Positions 49,143 through 61,688 of a DNA stretch of 64,000 nt are shown one piece after another. The stretch lies in NCBI GenBank assembly GCA_021229015.1, contig CM037792.1:2030070-2094069 (forward strand), written 5' to 3'. The translations under genes and the position numbers were made by a program. Source of the stretch: Solen grandis (lineage: Eukaryota; Mollusca; Bivalvia; Adapedonta; Solenidae). The notes beneath the pieces were generated by a model, which was given only the letters and a program-made list of their open reading frames with translations, had not been told where the DNA came from and ran no database searches. Numbering within the stretch: the stretch's first letter is position 1; each line of letters begins with the position of its first letter.

Positions 49143-49410
49143 GTATAGTCAATCCTGCCTTAAACAGCCAGTCAAAGAAACAATAAAAAAGTGACCGCTT
49201 CCCATTAACAGAGGTGGCGGCTTAATGTATAGTCTGAAACCTGTCTAAAGCAGTCAGTCAAACTAAAGGAAAAATAAAAATGACCACTTAACATAGGTGA
49301 CCGCTAAATGAAGGTTAAATATAAAGAAAAAATGCTACAGTTTGGTAATATTGAAATTGATCGCAAAATGCAGGTTGACCGCTTAGTGCAAGCGACGCTA
49401 ATACAGGTTC
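49143..49410. repeat. 84 bp tandem repeat, GACCGCTTA type
   Basis: Two units of 84 bases start at 49143 and 49227 (GTATAGTC, then AGTCAGTCAAA, TGACCGCTT), followed by diverged copies with GACCGCTTAG up to about 49410. A CT/TA microsatellite lies at 49461-49502. Confidence 0.65.
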
Positions 49411-49460
49411 ATTTGCGATATTAAATACGTTGTAAATTGTCGAGATCAGCCGAGTAGGAA

Positions 49461-49503
<43 letters not shown>

Positions 49504-49699
49504 ATTAAAATGGCATGTATGTCGTATTTAAAAAAAAAAAGGAAAAAAACACTAAAATGTTGGAACAGGAGGTATTCTATAAATATAAAAGGTCTGGTTG
49601 GAACAAAAAAAAATCTGTCTAAAGAGACAATAATCTTAACGTTATTTTAATATACTCACAAATTGTAGGGATAACAAGATTTCCCCAAAAGCCCTTGGA

Positions 49700-49744
49700 A
49701 CTAATGAGTTAACCAAATACATAGGTGCCTGATGAGTGTCCCCA

Positions 49745-49795
<51 letters not shown>

Positions 49796-50005
49796 CGAGA
49801 CAATCATCAGGGCGCTCAGCATATAAGGGTAGTTGCAGGACTGGTTGGCCCGGTGTTTGGATAATGTGACTGAGTGTGGAATCATGCCACATGTCTACGG
49901 CGTGATACTGCAGTGTGGCAGTACTATATATGTCTCAAGTAGACATCGTCTACAAATGACTGAAATACTGTCGGTGGGACGTTAAATCCAACAAACAAAA
50001 CCCAT
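49700..50005 (+). mobile_element. SINE-like dispersed repeat
   Basis: The right end TGACTGAAATACTGTCGGTG, GGACGTTAAATCCAACAAAC is the characteristic 3' end of a family widely seen in molluscs. Upstream are GGAATCATGCCACATGTCTA and a (TA)n run at 49749-49792 that may interrupt the copy. No clear A and B boxes, so the 5' end is unsure. Confidence 0.5.
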
Positions 50006-52210
50006 CAGGCAAGTACAAACGATTTCAATAAGTGACCTGTAGCAAGTGGTTTATGTTATACTGATAGTCATGACGTCATTGCAACAATTCAAATTAATAA
50101 ATATTCAAAAAGAATGTTATGTTTGCAATTTTAGTCGTGTATATGTATATCTGAAGCTACTTCTCTTGCACCAGAGAACAGGGTGCCTGATACCTTAAAT
50201 TTTCACACACACAAACACTGTCAAACGATTCTTTTCTGACATATCCCCGTATATTCAATGTATTGTACTATATATTCACATGGTATTAAACATTTTCGGC
50301 AGTCTGTCCGGTCCGATCCGGAATCAACTCTTATTTTTAAATACAATCAAGCACAGCTGTCGCATTTAACAGACAATATACTTATTTCTCCTCAACAGTT
50401 TATAGAAGCGTTGTTTGTTTACCATGCTTTCAAAGAAAATCCTGGTTGTTATAGAATGGGATACGTCGTTGGGCGGGCGTCAAAATTTCGTTTCCGTCGA
50501 ATATTTCTTGTTAGAATAGAGAATATTTGATACAATTTTCATATTTGGTAGGGATATACCTATTGGTAAGAGTAAGATTGGGAATAAGTTTCAGGGTGAT
50601 AGGGTCAATGTCTTTTTTTTTTTATCGTTTGCGTCAAATAACTTCTTTTAGGAATAAGGTATAATGATCAGATTTAGTATAATGGATACTTTAGTGGAAG
50701 AGGAAGATTGGGTTTTATTTTCAGGTCAATAGGCTTAAGGTCAAGGTCACGGTTACTAAAATAGCTTTGCTTGCCTGGGGCGACATTGAAAACCTGGTTT
50801 CGCGTCATTTGACGTGTTTCTTGTTTTGTTTAATTGCTCGGTAAGTAATGTTCCTTAAATAATAAAAAAAAAAGGTCATTCCATCATTCCCGTTTGTTGT
50901 AACATTAAAACGCAAATGACAATTCTTTTTTTTTTCTAAGCTTTCCATTTACAGTATCTTACGTTATAAGAGTTATTATTCTTTTTTTTAGATATTGTTT
51001 TTATGTGTTAGAGGATAATTTGATCTGTTCAGTCTACAAGTGTTAAGACCATAATCAAATTAATTTGTATATTATGTTGCATTAAGTGATGTTATATTAA
51101 CAAGTGTTAAAATTTCTGACTTGTTCACCACAATATCGATTTTTATGCCGTGAATGCATGCAATATTTTGTTAAGGTACTTGGGGATTGCCCCGACCAAA
51201 TGTCCTCTATTGCGGGGAAATAAACGATGTTTAATCTTTAACATCAAATTATATAATAACCATAATACTCAAATGAATTTCTAAGTTTACATAAACTATT
51301 ACATTAAATTAAATAAATCTAATTGGGCATTTCCTTTAGAGAAAAGAAAATGGTGAAGTAGATCTATTTAAGTAGAACGGTGAAGTATTTTTAAGTAGAC
51401 ACGTTAATGGAATTCTAGCATGGTATGCGCAATTTAGGACAAAATATTATGAAAATAAATCAAAGGACTGAGAGTCCTAATGTTGTGTGAAGAATAAACT
51501 GGAACAGTAAAGAAGAAAGTAAGGCATCTTGTAGCTGTGAGGGCCGAACGACATAATTTCATTAGCCATATTCATATTAGATTAACAAAGGACATACGTT
51601 ATGCCAGAGGTATTTTCATGGATATTTTCCCGGCTACGCAAACAGGTGCACGTATATATCGTCCGCTAGAGGGCATTGAATTTGGATATCCGGTATCGTC
51701 ATTTTCGCAATCGAACGTTCGTATCTAAGGTACACATGCAAATACAGTGTAGCGGTCCTCAATGACCTGTTTACTATAAGGACATATTATTTTAGCGGCT
51801 TTTTACACATATAAATAACTTGATATATTTATCTGTTAAAGGAACGTATCACATGATATCAATACTAAAGTTTGTGTCAAATCGTAAACTCAGCGCAGAA
51901 ATGTATATTCTATGAAGACTTAAACATGCTAGATATAGTCTTGAGGCAGACTATTTCAAACGCTGAAAAAATGTTCATATTGTTCAAAATCTCAAGAACA
52001 TTTGGGAAAAAATTGTCCACCAGAGCTTATGCTTCTTTTTTCTTTTCACTCGGTTTCATTCTCTTCTTTATGATGTATAACCTTCATTTTCATATTACTT
52101 TTCATCTTCCTTGCATCTTGCAAAGTCTCTTAATCATTTTGTCCTTTAACTTAATTCTTCCCCTCTTGTAACCTCTGTCGCTTTTCATATTTTCTACCTT
52201 GCAATATCAG
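50006..52210. other. No gene seen
   Basis: About 50540-50850 is a degenerate dispersed repeat (AAGGTCAAGGTCACGGTTAC). The ORFs at 50258 and 51872 have no family features. Confidence 0.5.
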
Positions 52211-52214
52211 TGTG

Positions 52215-52664
52215 GCCATACCACTTGGAATATGACGTCAGTTTAAGCTAACGCGTAAAGCATTTTTGCATCTATTCAGACGGAAAAACTTTTGTAAGTA
52301 TTTTATTTCTTTATCAATTTTAATAGTATATAGCTCATGTGAAGCGGAAAATTGTGCCCTAAACATAGGTTCCAGCACATGATTCTTTTGTCAGATGTAC
52401 AGTTTTTCCTAACATTCGGGAAAACCTTCCGAGTTGATGAAATGTTATTTGCTCACACGTAAAGCACATCGCTAATAAAGTTTTCCCGAATGTTTGGAAA
52501 TACTAAACATCTGACAAACAGAATCATTGGGACTTTTATGTAGTGCACAATTTTCCGTTTCGCATGCGCTCTATTCCATTAAAATTGGTGAGGAAATAAG
52601 AACTCACAACAGTTTTTTTTTCGATCTGCTGTTTAAAATGACGTCATATACCACGTGGTATGGC
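52215..52664. mobile_element. 450 bp foldback/MITE element
   Basis: The ends are imperfect inverted repeats: GCCATACCACTTGGAATATG followed by ACGTCA on the left, and TGACGTCATATACCACGTGG followed by TATGGC on the right. A second inverted pair lies inside: GTCAGATGTACAG with AACATTCGGGAAAAC (about 52391-52428), and GTTTTCCCGAATGTTTGG with AAACATCTGAC (about 52481-52517). A third lies between: GCGGAAAATTGTGCCCT and GTGCACAATTTTCCG. No coding. Target duplication not resolved. Confidence 0.65.
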
Positions 52665-52669
52665 ACCGC

Positions 52670-53133
52670 CAAACGAGTGAGAGTGCCTATGGAAAGTAAC
52701 AATGTGCCACGGTGATAATTTCATATCAACTAAACATTTTCTTCTATATTTTATTACGAAGTAACATCATTATGCATTCACCCATATTTAAAGGAACTGG
52801 AGAAAAAAGGCAACATACAATCGCAATTGATACATACCTTTATTTAAGTGGTAGTCATATAAGCATATTTTCATAATCATATTTAACATTATACGAAATA
52901 TTGTTCTGATATAATCATCACAATCATACAAGCATATCTATTTATCATTTAAAATCAAAGACTCATGGTCATGCCAGCACGATCCATTTAAATCGTTTAT
53001 TGTTGTTTTGTTTTTGTTTCCCAACAAATTTTGAAAGTAAAAGCCATTTCATCGTTGTTTTGTGGGGTTTCAGCCGTATGTCAAAGTTATATATAACTTA
53101 TTTCATATTAAAGAATAGTGCGAAACTACACAT

Positions 53134-53179
<46 letters not shown>

Positions 53180-55150
53180 TTACAATCTTGTCGAGGTATC
53201 CCATGTACTTACCTAACTGCACTTAACGAAACTTGTAAGTACTCCGATTTCAAACTTGTAGAGAATATATATTTTCCAAAACATATGCCCAGTAAATATT
53301 AAAATGTGCATTGGCTCAATCTGTCGTCTGCTTGAATAGTTTTAACGCATAATCAATTCCTCTGTGAAACCAATTTTCGTGGAAAGCTATAGAAAACCAA
53401 AAATCTGTTATTTTGAATACAACAAATGCTATAGACAAAACTTTAGTCGGAGTACTTATAAATTTCGTCTAGTATAATATGGTTTGTACCTCGATTTTTA
53501 TGTAGAATGTTGTCATAGCGAGGTATAGTTTTCCGAGGTATACCTCAATATTGAAACTAACCATTATGCCAGACCCAAAACTAAACCAAACACAAACATT
53601 ACCCTTTTAAAGAGTAACCCTGTCAAACACCGATATATACAAACCGAGGTACGCACACATAAACACTTTCGAGTCAATTTTAATAAGAAACGTAAGAGAG
53701 GCTAGATTATCTGTTTTCGATACATTATTCGTTATTTTACCTCTGTTGTTATTTTTATTCTCTTTAATAGCTTATTGTGACGTCAAGGGGTAACAATCCG
53801 TAATATCACCCCGTGACATAACGTTCGTCCCTTTTGCCATAACGAACTTGCCTTATCGCGCAAGTATGATACAACATACTGGCTTTTAGCATCATCCCGC
53901 GGTTACACAGTTCAGTTATATCCTGTTCGGTATAATAATATAAATATTACATCCGTCTGAGGCGCTAGAAATCATGCTCACTCACAAGAGAAATGTCAAC
54001 CTTACGGTATCCCTCGATTGACATTACTTGTCTCTGGAGATCATTATGTTTTACCGCCCTCTGACGAATATTTTTGTTGATCGAATTACTATTAATGAAT
54101 TCATAAAGTCCCGCCACTATTAGTTTTGACTGTTAGTAGCACCCTTATACACACTTATCTTAAAATTCAAATCATCTGCATACGTCAAAAAGGGTAATAT
54201 TGTGAATAATTGATTTTCCCATTTTTTAGAGGAAATGTTTTGAAATAATTCTTGGTAGTGACCATTTCTTAGAGAATTATTTTTATTTAGAATCTTTCGA
54301 TTTCTACATTTTTTTTTCTAAAGACAATTCTGTTTTGTGTTACGTTGACAAAAAAGCTAAAAGAAGATTTATGATCACTTTCCCGCTAAAAGTGCCCTAC
54401 GCGACCAGTAAAGCACATGGTAATCAGGTTTTATACAGTTCGCCTGTCATACCCCACAACGTTTTCAGCTGACCAGTCATTGGTGTAAAATAGCGTAGTG
54501 GTAATCGTTCAAACATACATTTACGTCGCGTGCTTGTTGACATTGTCATCTGAAACTGATTGATGTCTAATAAAAGGTGTGGTTTTCATTCGGTTATAAA
54601 ATACACCCAAAACCGTTGACTAAGAGGTACGCCTTGGCGTCATGATAGGCGACTAATTTTATTAAACTAATATCAATAATATTCATTTTAAATAACAAGT
54701 GTGTATAAAAGCTATTGTCAGTTAGTTATCTGATATTATTCGATCTGCTTAGTAGACAAGATAGAAAAGTATGGCAGACAAATGATTTTGTAAAATTATT
54801 ATTACAATTAGTAAAATTCATACAGTGACAAAGCAAATAAAATACTTCAATATTCAGTACTTCGATAATAATTTTACAAAAATCACTTGCCTATCAGTTA
54901 ATTATTCCTTAAACAACCATTTTCTAATTCCTTTCGTTCATAACTTGAATTATGAACACTTGTTTCCAAACCCTTAGTAATATTAAATGATTGTTTAAAC
55001 ATCTGTGATAGCTACGGGTTTGTTCATAGCAATACCTTAAGTTTAAAGTTTCACATTTCAGAAAGTGCAATATTTGACGCAATTTAGATATGAAAAAAAA
55101 GACACATAAGTTATTATTTTACGCAATTCTTCAAATTTCAACTGAACACA
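52670..55150. other. No gene seen
   Basis: A (GA)n microsatellite at about 53137-53173. A loose inverted pair GTTTGTACCTCGA (about 53480) and AACCGAGGTACG (about 53643) may be an old foldback. Confidence 0.5.
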
Positions 55151-55153
55151 GAT

Positions 55154-55586
55154 TTACTTATTTTTAGATTTAGTTGTGTTTTTTCTCGGTGTCAGGTCCG
55201 ATTTACTTTTTCGAGGTGTCTTGTCCTTTCGACCAAGCTTTTTTATCTTCGTTTTCGTGTCGGTTTGTCGAATTTTGTTGTCGGACTTGCAGACGTTCAC
55301 CACCAGGAAGATGGTGGCTACAATACCGAGACCGGCGGCCCCACACATGACGTAAAACCCGATACGAACATCAGTCCTGTTGTCCCAGACCCAGTAAAGG
55401 AAATACCCGGCACATCCGCACAGAAACAGGGCTGAAAAACGCAGGGCAAGGTGAGCAAAGGTTGGACTGTCCGGTATGGCATTGTTGCAAATAAATGTTT
55501 TCTTTTTAATATGAACTTATACATATCTGAATAATCAATAGAATTAAACATGATTCCATATTCTTATAAAGCTTTCACATCCCCCC

Positions 55587-55646
<60 letters not shown>

Positions 55647-56073
55647 CACTCTCTCTATCTCTCTCTTCCAGATCCCCCACCCAATGCAAACACAACATGT
55701 TCCTATGAATTTATCCATTTATTCGGTTATCTACTTCTGTTTTTTTATGAAATGTTTACTGTAATCTTAAGTTTATCAAACGGCATTCATAATTCTGTTG
55801 GCGATATCTACATTTCGCCCAATTAAGCACATACACTCCTTGATAGCAAGTCCGGCTGTAGCCGTGCCAAAGTCAGCTGTCAGATGCCAGTTTATCAAAA
55901 TCACTTGAACAATTTGAAAAGAAAAATACCCCAAACCACGTCACGAACTTTTAGAATAAACAAACAAACGAGACATTCGTTGATAAAAGTCATTAATAAA
56001 CAAGCCTTCTATTAACTGCTAGTATGTTGAAGAATACGTGAAACAATTGGTCGTTTAAACTGTGTGTGGCTTT

Positions 56074-56104
<31 letters not shown>

Positions 56105-57423
56105 TTCTCTGCACTAATAATGTCTAGTGGTAATAAAAAAGTCATCCCACAATTATTTGTTACAAATGTTTAAGTAAATGACTCATTTAATATAAATGGT
56201 TACATTACAAAAATGCTACAATTGGAACTTTTTAGAGCATGGTATTGTTATACATGCGAAAAATAATATAAATGACTCAAATTGGTGAATAATTGGGAGG
56301 AATATTTGTTCCTTTTACCCCTTAGTTTTATTATCGTGTTGTCATACATTGCATTTTTCACGCAAGGAAACAATACTTCAATAATTTGTCTTCATTATAC
56401 AGATATAATGTTGCTTTACTGCGTAGTAATCTCGCAGATAATTCACATGGTACCACAACAAACCACATTATAAATCCTGACACTGGACCAACCAGTCTTG
56501 GAACTACCATTATGTGCTAAACGCCGAGCAAAAAAATCTTTTGGCGACTTTGGAATGTCGCGCTCGGGGATCAAACCTCGGCGGACGTTCTAACAACTCG
56601 GCCATCTGGACTGGTGAGAGAATAAAGAAATCATATGTTAGGGTAAGTACAAACCTCCAAGTAGACAGAAGACGGCTGCTGCAATGCCACAGTGTCTGTT
56701 CTTTTTACAAAGATGGACATTAACAGAGATGAGGGCGAACACCAGGAAGGCCGTCCCTGCGATCGCCAGACTTTTGGTAATGACAGGTTCCTCATCTTCC
56801 CCTTGAAGCCACAAAAGGAAATGTATTAACTATATTAGTTGATTTCTTTTATGTCTTTTTAAAGCTCATTATCACAGATTAGAGTAGTTCTTCTGGATGG
56901 TTTCTGTGTTGGATAGGTAACTTGTGACTATGGATGACGTGACTGAGTCTTGCCTCAAACAAGGCTCAAACCCACAACCTCCAGATACAGTATTATATAT
57001 ACCGTACCCTCTCTGCCTCTTATATATATCCAGTTATATTCTTATATCTTGATACTCTATCTTGCGTATCCTACTACTTTATTATTCGACTATATGATAT
57101 GCATTCCTTTTAATGTTACCATCTGGTTAAAACATAATTTTTACATCTCTCCAAGATAAAAAAAAAAACGACAAAAGGATTACAAATACAGAAGTCATAT
57201 CAAAGTTTCAGCTCTAGAAATTGATTGATTGACTGACTGATTGACTGATAAACTTACAAGAGGTTTTATAATACGTTTCCCCGGAGCCAGTGTCCGTGCT
57301 ATACATCCATAATCCTCTATGTGTTGTTCCAATGGCTACCCAATCGTGGTAGTTATGGGCAAAGCCCGCCGCCGAAAGGGCCACAAATATAAACACCAGC
57401 CCGGCCACGGCAGCCCTCGTCAT
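55154..57423 (-). CDS. Claudin/PMP22-like four-helix membrane protein
   Basis: Three exons on the minus strand, all with canonical sites and matching phases: 57423-57258 (ATG at 57423), 56801-56655 and 55431-55154 (TAA at 55156-55154), giving 196 residues. Four hydrophobic segments are visible: AAVAGLVFIFVALSAAGF (about 4-21), SLAIAGTAFLVFALISVNV (second exon start), CGIAAAVFCLLGALFLCG (across exons 2 and 3) and VMCGAAGLGIVATIFLVV. A first extracellular loop with HRGLWMYS resembles the G-L-W of claudins, although the claudin cysteine pair is not evident. The C-terminus is a cytosolic Lys/Arg/Thr-rich tail (KKLGRKDKTPRKSKSDLTPR) ending SKNK, without a PDZ motif. Role inferred: membrane/junction scaffold or related tetraspan. 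The gene looks intact and is the best-supported one in the window. Codons are more GC-rich than the introns. Confidence 0.85.
55432..56654 (-). other. Intron 2 of the claudin-like gene
   Basis: Contains (CT)n(CA)n at about 55587-55640, (TTTA)n at about 56069-56105 and a tRNA-like SINE head (56560-56625). Confidence 0.75.
56560..56625 (-). mobile_element. tRNA-derived SINE head
   Basis: On the minus strand, CAGATGGCCGAGTTGTTAGA (A box with TGGCCGAGT as in tRNA-Leu/Ser) is followed by GAGGTTTGATCCCCG (B box) at the normal spacing. The 3' body runs towards lower coordinates and is not delimited. Confidence 0.6.
56802..57257 (-). other. Intron 1 of the claudin-like gene
   Basis: Begins GTAAGT on the minus strand, ends TTGTGGCTTCAAG. 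Includes a B-box-like GTGGGTTTGAGCC (minus, about 56966-56978), possibly another SINE relic. Confidence 0.75.
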
Positions 57424-59800
57424 CTTGTAAACCTCCTAGATCTTTAATTACACAGGTATCTGAACGTCCGGTACGTTACACGGTTAGTTTGTAAATAGTA
57501 TGCAATCAGTCCTGTAGACAGAATGTATAATGAAAGCTCCAGTCACATGACATGACGTCATACTTTAAACATTTTTTTAAAATAAAATATATCCTATAAC
57601 CGTGTATGGTTAAAATCATGGTACTTTTCGATTATCGATTTGGTTTTAATGCCATATTATTTGAATAAAAATGAAATCTTTTTGAATGACATGAGAGATG
57701 AAATTCGCCCCTAAGTATTTCTATATGCTAAGTACTGTTGGTGGAATTCGAGCTGGCGTCTTAGTTCTCAAATAAAGTAAAAATGCATGTCATCATTTTT
57801 CTCTTCTTTTTTTTATGAAATTGTCAAATACATAACTAATTAATTTAATAACTAATACTGATGTTGAGAAATGAATTGCATGTATTTCGTTATTATTATT
57901 ATTAAGAAACAAGAATGATTGAATTCAGTCTTAAGTATTTAAGTATCACTTATCGCTAAGTTTGGTTAGTGGAAAAGTACCCATTTTATGTATGCGTATT
58001 TATTACTTCGCGACAATATCAAATGATAAAAAGAGGATCGAAAAAAACTTTATTACATTGTCATCTAAACAGAGAAATACATTATTGTTCGTTCATTAAT
58101 CGTCTTATATTTTGCCTTAACATTCATGAATCTGTCATTAGAGTGCTTTGGTGTCAAGTTCAAAATATATGATCGATTATGCGAACAAATATTAGACCTG
58201 TCCAAATGATTAAGTGGATCTATTTATTCAGTATATATTTGTAAATATTGAACTTCTTTCAGTAAAAACCGTACACTGTGTTATGTATAACGTACGTTTG
58301 CTTTTATTCAGTTTGCTGAGAAGGGAAGCAACTCCTGGGAACGTATTCACAAAGAAAATCAAGTATTTTTTCTGCTTTATCATTCCTAAAGTTTGATATA
58401 ATTATTTATAATGATAAATAATTATATATAGGCTTTACACAATTATACCAAAGGTAAGCCAATCTTAAGATATTTTTTGAATAGTTTGAATACAGTCTCT
58501 GGTTTCAGAAAAATGTGTATTGCATTTGGTCGAGTATACCCAAATTATGGTGGTTATTTTCTATCATGTCCTGTTGTGGGTTTTCGGGGCGCTATCACGA
58601 AATTGAAACCCCGAAATATGACTTTTTGCACCGAAATCTTTCCCGAAATTTCGACTTTCTTTGTTATCACTACAACAACAAAAAACAACAACATTTTTTT
58701 CGGCCGTTATTCGGCCGTTAGGCCGTTTATTTTCACCCTGACTTCCTGTGAAACACACGGTAATGAAGTGGAATAAAAGTAGGCTTTTCATTGGTTATTA
58801 TATACTTTGTTAAATTCCCATTGGTAATTGTAAAATTAGTCAAAAGAAAAGAATGGAGTTGCGGAAACGAGTTCTTTAGATCTCTGTTTGTTTTAAAAGT
58901 TGAATTTTCTTCCCCTGCGAACGATTTGTCCCGAATAGTAAGACACTGCCCCTTTTTAAAGTAAACTGAAAGAGCAAAACGCTAAAAAATAGGAAACACA
59001 TAGATTTCGGAATTGATTGTTCAACCCTGACAGATCCTATATTCAACAAAAACATTACATCCGCTTTCGTTTTGAAGCCCGCGAAACGAAGTCTAATGTG
59101 CAGATGTTTTAAGGCTGTAAGTGTCTAGTTGTACCAAGATTGTACAAATTATTTGGATCCGTGGTATTTCAAAGAGCTGCACTGACACAGGAATTACACA
59201 ACTGTTAATCCAACAACAAAATCTATTGCATGTTAAATCATTCAGACACTAATCATCAAGCTGGTTACCACGACCGAGTATCTTTTTTAAAGATATTTCT
59301 GGTTTCCTCTCGACTTTTCGCTTTCGACCTTTCGCCCAAGAAAACCCCTCGCACAACAAAGCAGAATCAGCCACTATACCAATGACTATGTCTATACAGA
59401 TAAAGTGTTCCTTTACTGCGATATCACGCCGTAGACAACTGGCATGGCACCACACTAGGGACGAATCCAGGTGAGGGGGGGGGGGGGGGGGGGGGGGGGT
59501 TAAGAGACGCAATATAAATAAATAAATAAATAAATAAAAAAAAACTACATAAATAAATAAAAAATAACTAAATAAAATAGGAAGTGACGACAATGCAAAC
59601 GGTTTGCTGCTTGCACGAACGGTGAGAAGGGGCAGGTGTCGGCTATGTCTCGGGGGAGTTCGCTGCGATTCTTTTTAATTTAAACTTATTTCTATTGTGT
59701 TGATTATGACATATGTCCCCAACTTAAACTTATCTCTCCCGACAGTTCCAGTCTTGTACCAGTACTCTTCGCCTGGTTAGGTCTTGAACATTTTTCTCTC
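57424..59800. other. Intergenic, low-complexity runs
   Basis: A 24-base-class poly(G) run at about 59476-59499 and (AAAT)n at about 59515-59540 create the ORF 59249-59593 (-), which I reject. No gene recognised. Confidence 0.6.
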
Positions 59801-59807
59801 TCCCAGT

Positions 59808-60020
59808 GGGGATCGAATCCTCGACCTTCGGTGCCCTAGTATGTGTAAGATAACATTCCCCATCGCATTATCCTGACACCGCAATAACTAGCTCTGAAAG
59901 TATTCTACATCTATAATGAACGCAAAGCACGTTGGTTTAAATATTTTAGTATTCGTGGCCGGGATCCGAACCCCAACCTTTCGCTCCAAAGGCGAATGCT
60001 TTCTAAAGTCACCAGGAACG
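59808..60020 (-). mobile_element. tRNA-like SINE fragments
   Basis: Two minus-strand B-box-like sequences: GAGGATTCGATCCCCAC (about 59815-59831) and GGGGTTCGGATCCCGGCC (about 59957-59974). The second is preceded by CCTTTGGAGCGAAAGG as in a tRNA stem-loop. Confidence 0.5.
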
Positions 60021-60064
60021 GTTACATATATTAAATGTCAAATATAGAATTCAAACTCATCACC

Positions 60065-60255
60065 AGCATTATCGTTAAAATTATCATCATCATCATTACT
60101 ACCACCTCCATCAACATTACAACTCTCAACTTTTTTCAGGCAAATCGGCAACAAACATTGCCTTTGGCCAACATAAATATACAACACGACCATCGCTATC
60201 ATCATCATCATCATCATCATCCACAACCACCACCTCCATCATTATCATCATCATA
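60065..60255. repeat. (ATC)n / (CCA)n microsatellite tract
   Basis: Imperfect trinucleotide repeats, with the purest run ATCATCATCATCATCATC at about 60201-60220. They produce the His/Pro/Ser-rich and Met/Asp-rich spurious frames. Confidence 0.8.
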
Positions 60256-60390
60256 ATCAATCATAAAAAATCATTACTCAAGATAAAATACATGCATGTC
60301 ACATCGTATACGACACAATGATAACCATAATAGTGGGAAGTAGCAGTAAAATCCGAACAATTCAAACGTATCGTCTGTTATGATTACTCG

Positions 60391-60632
60391 TTAACCCTTT
60401 CCCTCATATAGACTCATTTTGACGCACTCAAAAGGTATCACATATAGCCTGATCTGCAGAAAGCCACAGTTAAACCGTACCAAATTTAATTACAAAATCC
60501 TCATTTCCAGACCACTGAAGAGCAGCGAACAGCATAAAACCTGATCAGCATGCAAGTTACTTGCAGGCTGATCTGGTTTTATGCTGTTCGCATAGGTCTT
60601 TTCATGGTGTCCTCTATGAGGGAAAGGGTTAA
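60391..60632. mobile_element. piggyBac-type MITE, 234 bp, TTAA target duplication
   Basis: TTAA at 60391-60394 and 60629-60632 flank CCCTTTCCCTCATA and its complement TATGAGGGAAAGGG. Inside is a second inverted pair, GCGAACAGCATAAAACCTGA and TCTGGTTTTATGCTGTTCGC (one mismatch). TTAA duplication plus termini starting CCC is the piggyBac signature. No transposase, so non-autonomous. Confidence 0.75.
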
Positions 60633-60639
60633 GCAACTA

Positions 60640-61688
60640 TCTCTTAACGTAGCACGTAAAATGATAACAAGCGAAAAAGAAAACGAAAATTGGGCACCCG
60701 AAATAATACTTTAAATACCTTGGTTCTTGATTCATTATTCAGTCTTTTCAAATGTATACATAAGGATTACACGATCTGTTTGAGGCCTATACAAATTAAA
60801 GTCATTACCTGGTGTGAGACTCGAATGACAATGTAAACCCTTTACATTAGGGAATTATTATTTTCCAATTTGAGAGAAAATTGCGTTTGTCACATATCTT
60901 GATCAAAGTGAATTTACAGAAACGTTCAAATTGTATGTACATGTATTAGCAATTTTAGGGTCATTGAAAAAGAAAAAGAAAGAAAAGGTGAAGGTACTGA
61001 TACTTTGCAACACATACCCTTGGAGTTGACTGCTAGCTAACGTAGCTAACGGCAAACTCCACGCAGTAGTTACCTCCCCTTACAGATGTAAGGGAGATCA
61101 CTGTGTGGAGTTTGAGCTAATGGTTGCGAGTAGGTACCCTGCTTATTATATTTTATACACTACGGTGGTACAGGGGTCCATCCGCTCACGTTATCGAATG
61201 TTTAGTTCACTGAACACGCCACGCTATTTACAAGAATAAAACACTTAAAAAAGTAACTTAAAGGTTTTATCATTTAAATGCTTTGACTAGCATTTCTTTT
61301 ATCAGGAAAATAGTAACTCACTGCTCCCTGGATTTGATCCCCGGTCACGTACGTGAGAAGGTATGGTATACTCAGTGATGACCTCATGTCATCCAAGACA
61401 TCGGAAATGACCATGAATTGTGAGAAATGAGAACTTGTTCCTATATCGATGTAAATAAAGTTTAATATAACCAGTGAATCCTACCATCACAAGTTATATA
61501 TCACCCATTGAAAGCCGGATGGGATCATCAGCTATTTTTTACAGATGCTGATTAGTCCATATAAGGTTTTCAATGGACGATATTAATAAGATGTTTTTAT
61601 ACTACTATTTCTTAGTTTGAACAAACAAAGACAATACTAAATTCTATAAAATTAATTTACAGGATTGTATGCTTTAAATTTTATTTCT
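60640..61688. other. No gene; two small foldbacks and a B-box
   Basis: About 61033-61113 is an imperfect inverted repeat (AGCTAACGGCAAACTCCAC / GTGGAGTTTGAGCTAA with CCCCTTACAGATGTAAGGG at its centre). About 61501-61577 is another (CCATTGAAAG / TTTTCAATGG). CTGGATTTGATCCCCGG at about 61336 is a plus-strand B-box-like site. Confidence 0.5.

Noticed and set aside
50258..50530. 90 aa ORF
   Set aside because: No splice sites, no domain, isolated in repeat-rich AT sequence.
53000..53302. 100 aa ORF with an Arg-Glu repeat
   Set aside because: Created by a (GA)n microsatellite.
56565..56606. Functional tRNA-Leu/Ser gene
   Set aside because: A and B boxes are visible but the acceptor stem and anticodon arm cannot be paired; a SINE head is more likely.
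59249..59593. 114 aa minus-strand ORF with a poly-proline stretch
   Set aside because: Made of a poly(G) run and (AAAT)n microsatellite.
60035..60256. His/Pro-rich plus-strand and Met/Asp-rich minus-strand ORFs
   Set aside because: Translations of an ATC microsatellite.
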